64,000 nt of DNA, taken from contig NZ_CP102931.1 of NCBI RefSeq assembly GCF_024734665.1, positions 5,020,001 through 5,084,000 of the forward strand, written 5' to 3'. Source of the stretch: Variovorax paradoxus. GTDB lineage: Bacteria > Pseudomonadota > Gammaproteobacteria > Burkholderiales > Burkholderiaceae_C. Under the pieces are notes generated by a model. The model had not been told where the DNA came from. It was given only the letters and a program-made list of their open reading frames with translations, and did no database searches. A program made the translations under genes and the position numbers. Shown here one piece after another: positions 59,079 through 64,000 of this stretch. Every line of letters starts with the position of its first letter. Within the stretch, counting starts at the first letter, position 1.

Positions 59079-60005
59079 TCAGCGGCGGCCGGGCTTCTTT
59101 CCGGCCGCCACGATCGCATCGAGCACCACGCGCAAGGCCTTGTTGACGGGCTTGTCCCGCCGGATCACCACGGCCAGCGTGCGGTGCATGCGGGGATTCA
59201 GGCGGCTGGTCTTCAGCTCCGGGTGGGCGCCGCGCCCCACCATCGACATGCCGGGCACGATGGCATAGCCCAGCCCCGCGGCCACCATCTCTTTCATCGC
59301 CTCGACGCTGCCCAGCTCCATCACTGGCTGCGGCTGCAGGCCACCGGCGGCGAACCAGCGGTCGACCAGCTTGCGCGTGTTGGCGGCGGGCTCGAACAGC
59401 ACCAGCGGCAGCGCGCCCAGATCGGCCGGTGCCACCCTCGCCTTCAGCGGTGCGAGGTCCGCCCGGCCGATGGCGACGAACTCGTCGTCGAGCACCGGAA
59501 TCACCGTCAATGAACGACCAGCCGCCGGCAGTGTGACCAGCGCAAGGTCGAGGCTGTTCTCCTCCACCTTGCGCGCCTGGTCTTCGGTGTTGCCGGTGCT
59601 GACCACTACGCCCAGCTCGGGGAACTGCTCGCGCAGGCTACGCAGCACGGCCGGAAGGAAATGCAGGCAGGCCGTCGCGCCGGTGCCAAGCCGCACGCGG
59701 CCCGCGATGCCGCTGGCGTGGTCGGCCAATGCATCGACGGCGTTCTCGACCGCGGTCTCGATGTGTTGCGCGTGGCGCAGCAGCTCCATGCCCGCTGGCG
59801 TGGACTTCGCGCGCTTGCCGACCCGCTCGACGAGGCGCACCGCTAGGTGGCGCTCCAGCTGGCGAATCTGCAGGCTCACGGCCGGCTGCGAGATGCCGAG
59901 CCGGTCGGCCGCCGCCGAGAAGCTGCCCGTTTCGATCACCAGCCCGAAGGACTTGAGCTGGTCGAGGTTCAGTGATTTATCCAAAGTATTTCTTATGCCT
60001 CGCAT
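59079..60005 (-). CDS. LysR family transcriptional regulator (CysB/Cbl-like length)
   Basis: A 308-residue LTTR with winged helix at about 14-72 (LDQLKSFGLVIETGSFSAAA then VSLQIRQLERHLAVRLVER) and an effector-binding domain with VRLGTGATACLHFLPAVL. An ATG at 60005 is used; the conserved core starts around residue 13. Its start codon lies inside a T-N11-A dyad (59994-60006). It is divergent from the GNAT gene and convergent with an MFS gene, so it may control either; the divergent position favours the GNAT-MFS pair. Confidence 0.9.
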   Translation of the reverse strand: MRGIRNTLDKSLNLDQLKSFGLVIETGSFSAAADRLGISQPAVSLQIRQLERHLAVRLVERVGKRAKSTPAGMELLRHAQHIETAVENAVDALADHASGIAGRVRLGTGATACLHFLPAVLRSLREQFPELGVVVSTGNTEDQARKVEENSLDLALVTLPAAGRSLTVIPVLDDEFVAIGRADLAPLKARVAPADLGALPLVLFEPAANTRKLVDRWFAAGGLQPQPVMELGSVEAMKEMVAAGLGYAIVPGMSMVGRGAHPELKTSRLNPRMHRTLAVVIRRDKPVNKALRVVLDAIVAAGKKPGRR

Positions 60006-60006
60006 A
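59994..60006. promoter_or_regulatory. T-N11-A dyad at the lysR start
   Basis: TATGC-CTC-GCATA is a perfect inverted repeat with the T-N11-A form bound by LysR-type regulators. It covers the start codon of the lysR gene and lies about 48 bases before the divergent GNAT ATG. Confidence 0.4.
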
Positions 60007-60053
60007 GGTCAGCGAAGCTTCACTTATCAAGTGTGGATCGTCAAGATCGGGCC

Positions 60054-60578
60054 ATGTCATCTCCATGCCTCACTTCCGCTACCGTTGAAATCCTCGACGC
60101 CGAGCCGCACCACATGGCCGCGGTGCAGGCCATCTACAGCCACTACGTGCTGCACGACCTGTGCTCCTTCGAGGAAGAAGTGCCCACCGTCGAGCAGATG
60201 CAGGCGCGCCGCACCGATGTGCTCCAGCGCGGCCTTCCCTACCTTGTCGCACTGAAGGACGGCCAAGTGGTCGGCTATGCCTATGCCACCGCCTACCGTG
60301 CCCGTTCCGCTTACCGCCACACAGTGGAAGACTCGATCTACGTCGCGCAAGGCATGCACGGCCATGGCATCGGCAAGGCACTGCTGCGCGAAGTGATCCG
60401 GCGCTGCACCGACGGCGGCTTCACGCAGATGGTGGCGTGCGTGGGCAACAGCGCCAACACAGGCTCGCTGCGGCTGCACGAAAGCCTGGGCTTCGAGCAG
60501 GTCGGCGTGCTGCGCGACATCGGCTTCAAGTTCGGGCAGTGGGTCGACACCGTGCTCCTGCAACGTGCATTGCGCTGA
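60054..60578 (+). CDS. GNAT N-acetyltransferase, phosphinothricin acetyltransferase-like
   Basis: A 174-residue acetyltransferase. The acetyl-CoA loop is VAQGMHGHGIGKALL (about 97-111). YAYATAYRARSAYRHTVEDSIYV (75-97) and HESLGFEQVGVLRDIGFKFG (142-161) match the PAT/MddA/YncA subgroup that acetylates phosphinothricin or methionine sulfoximine; the substrate is inferred. The ATG at 60054 was preferred to one seven codons upstream. It overlaps the following MFS gene, suggesting modification and export of the same compound. Confidence 0.86.
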   Translation: MSSPCLTSATVEILDAEPHHMAAVQAIYSHYVLHDLCSFEEEVPTVEQMQARRTDVLQRGLPYLVALKDGQVVGYAYATAYRARSAYRHTVEDSIYVAQGMHGHGIGKALLREVIRRCTDGGFTQMVACVGNSANTGSLRLHESLGFEQVGVLRDIGFKFGQWVDTVLLQRALR

Positions 60579-61821
60579 GCCCGCCCCGCAGCGCGGCTGG
60601 CTGGCGCTGCTGTGCACGAGCCGGCTGCTGCAGGCGATGATCGTCACGGCCTATTCCGGCGTGCTCCCTTTCATGATGGCCGACTGGCACATGACGGCCG
60701 CGCAGGCCGGCTCGATCCAGAGCGCCTGGCACGTGGGCTACATGAGCTCGCTGTTCGCCGTGGGCCTGCTGGCCGACCGCTACGGGCCGCACCGCATCTT
60801 TTTCGCCGGCAGCGCCATCAGCGCGATGGCGGCACTGGCCTTCGCCATCTTCGCGCGCGGCCATCTCTCGGCGATGCTGCTCTACGGCCTGGCCGGGCTG
60901 TGCGCGGGGGCCTCCTACACGCCGGGCCTGCAGCTGCTGGCGCGCAACGCCGAGCCCGCCGTGCGCGGACGTGCGATGGGCCTCTTCATCGGTTCGTCGT
61001 CGATGGGCTATGCGCTCTCGCTTGCGGTGGTGGCGGCATTCAGCCATCTGCAGCACTGGCGGCTGGGGCTGCTGGTCGCGGCGGGCTGCACCGTGGCGGG
61101 CGCATTGCTGACGCTGCAGGCGCTGCGCCGCATGCGGCCGCCTTTGGTGCCCGTGCCCGGCGCGATCCGCGAAGGCACCTGGCCCGCGCTGGCCGCCACG
61201 GTGCGCGACAAGCCCGCGATGGCGGGCAACTGGGCCTACGCCTTCCATTGCTGGGAGCTCATGGCGCTGTGGGCGTGGCTGCCGGCCTATCTGGTGGCGT
61301 CGTCGGGCACGACGACGTCGTGGCAAGGCGCGGGCATCGCGCTTGCCGCGCTGGCGCACCTCGTCAGCGTGTTCGGCAGCATCGCGGGCGGCGCGGCTTC
61401 CGACCGGCTCGGCCGCGCGCGGGTGATGATGATCGCCACCGTCGCGAGCCTGTGCATGTCCTTCGCCTTCGGCTGGATGTGGAGCTGGCCGCTGTGGCTG
61501 CTGGCAGCAGCCGCCGCCGTCTACAACCTGCTCGCCATTGCGGATTCTTCGGTCTACTCGACCGCGCTGGCCGACGTGGTGGCGCCGCACCGGCTGGGCG
61601 TGGCGTACTCGGTGCGTTCGGTGATGGGCTTCGGCGCGGGTGCGCTCAGTCCGTGGGTGTTCGGCCTTGCGCTGGACTGGGGGCAGACGCGCTTCGGCCT
61701 GGGCAGCACGCACGGCTGGGTGGCAGCGTGGAGTTCGGTCGGGCTGGGCGCGCTGCTGGGGCCGTTGATGATCGCGCGCTTCTCACGGCTGCACCGTGCG
61801 CACGCGGCTGCTGCTCACTGA
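60565..61821 (+). CDS. MFS transporter, 12-helix
   Basis: A 418-residue carrier with twelve hydrophobic segments. SIQSAWHVGYMSSLFAVGLL and LLADRYGPHR (motif A) lie at about 52-81; the halves are separated by a loop near 190-205. It starts at GTG 60565 inside the 3' end of the GNAT gene (14-base overlap), so the two are translationally coupled. The substrate is unknown. Its stop overlaps the convergent tautomerase stop by seven bases. Confidence 0.86.
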   Translation: MHCAEPAPQRGWLALLCTSRLLQAMIVTAYSGVLPFMMADWHMTAAQAGSIQSAWHVGYMSSLFAVGLLADRYGPHRIFFAGSAISAMAALAFAIFARGHLSAMLLYGLAGLCAGASYTPGLQLLARNAEPAVRGRAMGLFIGSSSMGYALSLAVVAAFSHLQHWRLGLLVAAGCTVAGALLTLQALRRMRPPLVPVPGAIREGTWPALAATVRDKPAMAGNWAYAFHCWELMALWAWLPAYLVASSGTTTSWQGAGIALAALAHLVSVFGSIAGGAASDRLGRARVMMIATVASLCMSFAFGWMWSWPLWLLAAAAAVYNLLAIADSSVYSTALADVVAPHRLGVAYSVRSVMGFGAGALSPWVFGLALDWGQTRFGLGSTHGWVAAWSSVGLGALLGPLMIARFSRLHRAHAAAAH

Positions 61822-62210
61822 GCTTCTTCGCCTTCCGACCACTCGGGGCTGTAGCCGCCGAGCGTCGGGTGGTACATCTCGTCGCCCGAATGCTGGGTGA
61901 ACTCGACATTGAGCCGGTCTTCGCGCAGGCCCAGGATCCCGATGCAGTCGCGGCACAACGCCTTGGCCACTTCGAGCCGCAGTTCGGCCGAACGGCCGCG
62001 CCGGATGTCGCACATGAGCACCGACACCTCGGCGGGCTCGCCGTCCACCATGCGCCACACGCCGCCCTCGCCCACTTCGCGGATCGCGATGCTGATGCGG
62101 CGGATGTCGACGCTCATCATCTGCGCATAGGTTTCGCTGAGTTTTACTGCGAGGCGTTTCTTGTCGGCCACGGGATGGCGGCCGTTCACGTCGAGTTGGA
62201 GATAGGGCAT
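61815..62210 (-). CDS. Tautomerase/MIF superfamily protein
   Basis: A 131-residue protein beginning MPYLQLDV, so after Met removal Pro2 would be the catalytic N-terminal proline of the superfamily. Two short beta-alpha-beta repeats are seen (about 1-60 and 62-112), as in the fused-repeat cis-CaaD/MSAD- or MIF-like enzymes rather than the 62-residue 4-OT. No degradation gene is adjacent; the substrate is unknown. It is divergent from the HxlR regulator. Confidence 0.82.
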   Translation of the reverse strand: MPYLQLDVNGRHPVADKKRLAVKLSETYAQMMSVDIRRISIAIREVGEGGVWRMVDGEPAEVSVLMCDIRRGRSAELRLEVAKALCRDCIGILGLREDRLNVEFTQHSGDEMYHPTLGGYSPEWSEGEEAQ

Positions 62211-62308
62211 GTGGGGATTCCTTCAGGCTGATGCTAGTCATTGCGGTTTTACTCTGCAACCGAACGGCCATTGCGGTCTAAACTCGCGCCCAACGCAGGA
62301 AGAAAGCC

Positions 62309-62773
62309 ATGGCCCGAAGAAGAAGCCTCAAAACCGACGCATGCCCGATGGCACGCGCGCTCGAGATCGTTGGCGACCAGTGGTCGCTGCTCGTCATCCG
62401 CGATGCGTTCGACGGCATGAAGCGCTTCGGCGAGTTCCAGCAGAGCCTGGGTGTTGCGAAGAACATCCTGTCGGACCGGCTGAAAAACCTGGTGCAGGAA
62501 GGCGTGCTCGACCTGGTGCCCGCCTCCGACGGCTCGCTCTACCAGGAGTACGTGCTGACGGCCAAGGGCAAGGGCCTGTTCCCCGTGGTGGTGGGCCTGC
62601 GGCATTGGGGCGAGGCGCACCTGTACGCCAAGGGCGAGCGCCATTCGGTGCTGCTCGAGCGCGACAGCGGCAAGCCGGTGCCGAAGATCGACCTGCGCAC
62701 GCGCGACGGAAAGCCGCTGGACCCGGACCTTACCTTCGTAAAGAAGCTGCCGTCTAAAGCAGGCTCTCGCTGA
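62309..62773 (+). CDS. HxlR family transcriptional regulator
   Basis: A 154-residue winged-helix regulator. It begins with the family's CPMARALEIVGDQWSLLVIR (12-31), where the cysteine is often redox-sensitive, followed by KRFGEFQQSLGVAKNILSDR (about 38-57) and a wing with SLYQEYVLTAKG. It probably controls the divergent tautomerase gene across the 98-base gap. The open frame stops shortly before the remnant of a TetR gene. Confidence 0.9.
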   Translation: MARRRSLKTDACPMARALEIVGDQWSLLVIRDAFDGMKRFGEFQQSLGVAKNILSDRLKNLVQEGVLDLVPASDGSLYQEYVLTAKGKGLFPVVVGLRHWGEAHLYAKGERHSVLLERDSGKPVPKIDLRTRDGKPLDPDLTFVKKLPSKAGSR

Positions 62774-62774
62774 T

Positions 62775-62933
62775 GAACGGGAAAAGCAGCCACAACTGCA
62801 GCCGGTCGCCCGATTCTCGGCGCTGTCTTCGCTGGTGGGTGCAGTGTCGCTGTCGCGCGCGGTCAACGACGAGGCTCTTTCGCGGGAGATCCTCACCGCT
62901 GCGGCGGGCGAGTTGAAGGCCTTGCTGGGCTAG
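62775..62933 (+). pseudogene. 3' remnant of a TetR-family regulator gene
   Basis: In frame 3 the 53 codons read ...FSALSSLVGAVSLSRAVN, then DEALSREILTAAAGELKALLG and stop. This is the characteristic last helix pair of TetR/AcrR proteins. No start codon, helix-turn-helix or ribosome site precedes it; the frame runs back into the HxlR gene in another register. It looks like the surviving end of a deleted TetR gene, joined directly after hxlR. Confidence 0.68.
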
Positions 62934-62935
62934 GC

Positions 62936-64000
62936 CTACTCCCCCAGCAGCTCCCCGATCGGCTGCAGGTCTTCCACCCGATCGCAGATCGACTTGATCA
63001 CCATCGTGATCGGAATGCCCAGCAGCAGGCCCCAGATGCCCCAGAGCCAGCCCCAGAAGATCACGCCCACGAACACTGCCACCGGGTTCATGCGGCTGGT
63101 GCGGCTGGTGAGCCAGGGCATCAGCAGGTTGCCGATGATCGTGTGGATCGCCAACGACACGCCACCCACCACGATGCCCATCTGCAGGCTGTTGAACTGC
63201 AGGAAGGCCACCAGCCCCGCGGCTGCCAGCACGATCACCGAGCCGATGTAGGGAATGAGGTTGGTCACGGCCGCGATGATTCCCCACACCGCCGCGTTCT
63301 CCACGCCGAGGGCCCAGAACGCCAGCCCGGTCGCCACGCCCACCACCCCGCTCACCAGTATCTGCACCAGCAGGTAGCGCTCGATGTTGCGGGTGATGTC
63401 GTCCAGCACGTGCACAGTGACCTTCTTCTTCTGCAGGCTCGACCCGGTGATCTTGATGAGCTTGCGGCGGAAGGTGTCGCCCGAGCACAGCGCGAAGTAG
63501 GTGAGGAAAGCCACCAGCGTGAGCTGCCCCATCGCGCTCAACAGCCCGACGGTGCCGCTCAGCAGGTAGTCGCGCACATTGAAGCCCGGCCGTTCGATGA
63601 CCACGCGCGCCACGCCCTTGCGCGCGGCGACGCGGGCGGAGTTTTCTTCGGCGGCTTTTTCGAGCTGCGCGGCGGCCTGCTGCACGCTTTCGAGCGGCGT
63701 GGCGCTGGCGCCCTTGTCGCGGCGCATGGCCTGGCCGAGCTTCTGCGCGGCCACCGGCAGCGAATCGAGCAGCTGCGAGGCGCTGCCCGAGAGCGAATAG
63801 CCGGTCCAGCCCAGCCCGCCGAACAGCCCCACGAGGATCAGCGCCGCGCCGATCCAGCGCGGCAGCTTCCAGCGATGGAGCAGGTCCACCAGCGGCGACA
63901 GCGCGTAGGTCAGCAGCAGGCTCAGCATCAGCGGAATGAACACGGCCTGGCCCCACTGCAGCGCGAACACGCTGGCCAGCACGGCGAGCACCACCAGCGA
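62936..64000 (-). CDS. AI-2E family transporter (5' end outside window)
   Basis: At least 354 residues of an integral membrane protein of the AI-2E/PerM/TqsA family; the frame stays open to the window edge, so the true start is beyond base 64000. Visible features are the paired N-terminal helices (VFIPLMLSLLLTYALSPLVD), a central soluble loop, then a helix cluster with VWGIIAAVTNLIPYIGSVIV and the C-terminal FWGWLWGIWGLLLGIPITMV. Members export AI-2 or act as sodium/proton antiporters; the role here is not known. The stop is directly after the TetR remnant. Confidence 0.9.
   Translation of the reverse strand, partial: SLVVLAVLASVFALQWGQAVFIPLMLSLLLTYALSPLVDLLHRWKLPRWIGAALILVGLFGGLGWTGYSLSGSASQLLDSLPVAAQKLGQAMRRDKGASATPLESVQQAAAQLEKAAEENSARVAARKGVARVVIERPGFNVRDYLLSGTVGLLSAMGQLTLVAFLTYFALCSGDTFRRKLIKITGSSLQKKKVTVHVLDDITRNIERYLLVQILVSGVVGVATGLAFWALGVENAAVWGIIAAVTNLIPYIGSVIVLAAAGLVAFLQFNSLQMGIVVGGVSLAIHTIIGNLLMPWLTSRTSRMNPVAVFVGVIFWGWLWGIWGLLLGIPITMVIKSICDRVEDLQPIGELLGE

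Overview
The window is GC-rich, densely packed bacterial chromosome. Gene content and order point to a betaproteobacterium of the order Burkholderiales, most likely family Comamonadaceae and Variovorax-like. The supporting signs are the trpFBA-accD block, the long run from yceD-rpmF-plsX-fabHDG-acpP-fabF through rpoE-rseAB-degP-lepA-lepB-rnc-era-recO-pdxJ to acpS-nagZ, the hemC-hemD-hemX-hemY operon divergent from ppc, and an RNase E gene divergent from rluC. The genus is inferred from gene order and protein style, not from a database search. I see no rRNA, tRNA, CRISPR array, insertion sequence or prophage.

Layout. 1-3.4 kb (+): end of trpF, then trpB, trpA and accD, closed by a strong bidirectional terminator. 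3.4-8.2 kb: a YggT membrane protein (-), then a LON-domain protein, lysS, a short Hsp70-like protein and a YgjP-type metalloprotease (+). 8.2-9.7 kb (-): a glycosyltransferase and a methyltransferase that look like an accessory pair. 9.8-29.3 kb (-): a 20-kb, almost unbroken block for fatty-acid synthesis, sigma-E envelope stress, signal peptidase, RNA processing and cofactor genes. 29.4-31.9 kb (+): maf, a tetrapyrrole-type methylase and an MFS carrier. 31.9-35.0 kb (-): rluC, a HAD phosphatase, a Rieske protein and sppA, overlapping or nearly so. 35.0-38.8 kb (+): rne behind a 550-base leader. 38.8-41.4 kb: a divergent LysR / 14-helix MFS pair. 41.4-48.4 kb: hemCDXY (-) and ppc (+). 48.6-57.6 kb (+): a very large cyclic beta-glucan synthase with a small membrane protein in front and a barrel-domain membrane protein behind. 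57.8-64 kb: three transporters, a second LysR, a GNAT acetyltransferase, a tautomerase, an HxlR regulator and the 3' remnant of a TetR gene.

How the genes work together. The minus-strand block joins the FAS-II initiation and elongation genes (plsX, fabH, fabD, fabG, acpP, fabF) and the holo-ACP synthase acpS. It also contains the whole sigma-E circuit (sigma factor, RseA, RseB, periplasmic protease DegP). This physically links membrane lipid supply with envelope surveillance.

The most interesting non-coding signals are: a candidate small RNA or attenuated leader in front of lepA; a three-hairpin leader in front of rne; a terminator-like hairpin between rpmF and plsX; and dyad operators beside both LysR genes. 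I found no convincing entirely new defence or mobile system. The loci most worth follow-up are the cyclic-glucan locus with its unknown membrane partners, the glycosyltransferase-methyltransferase pair and the TetR relic.
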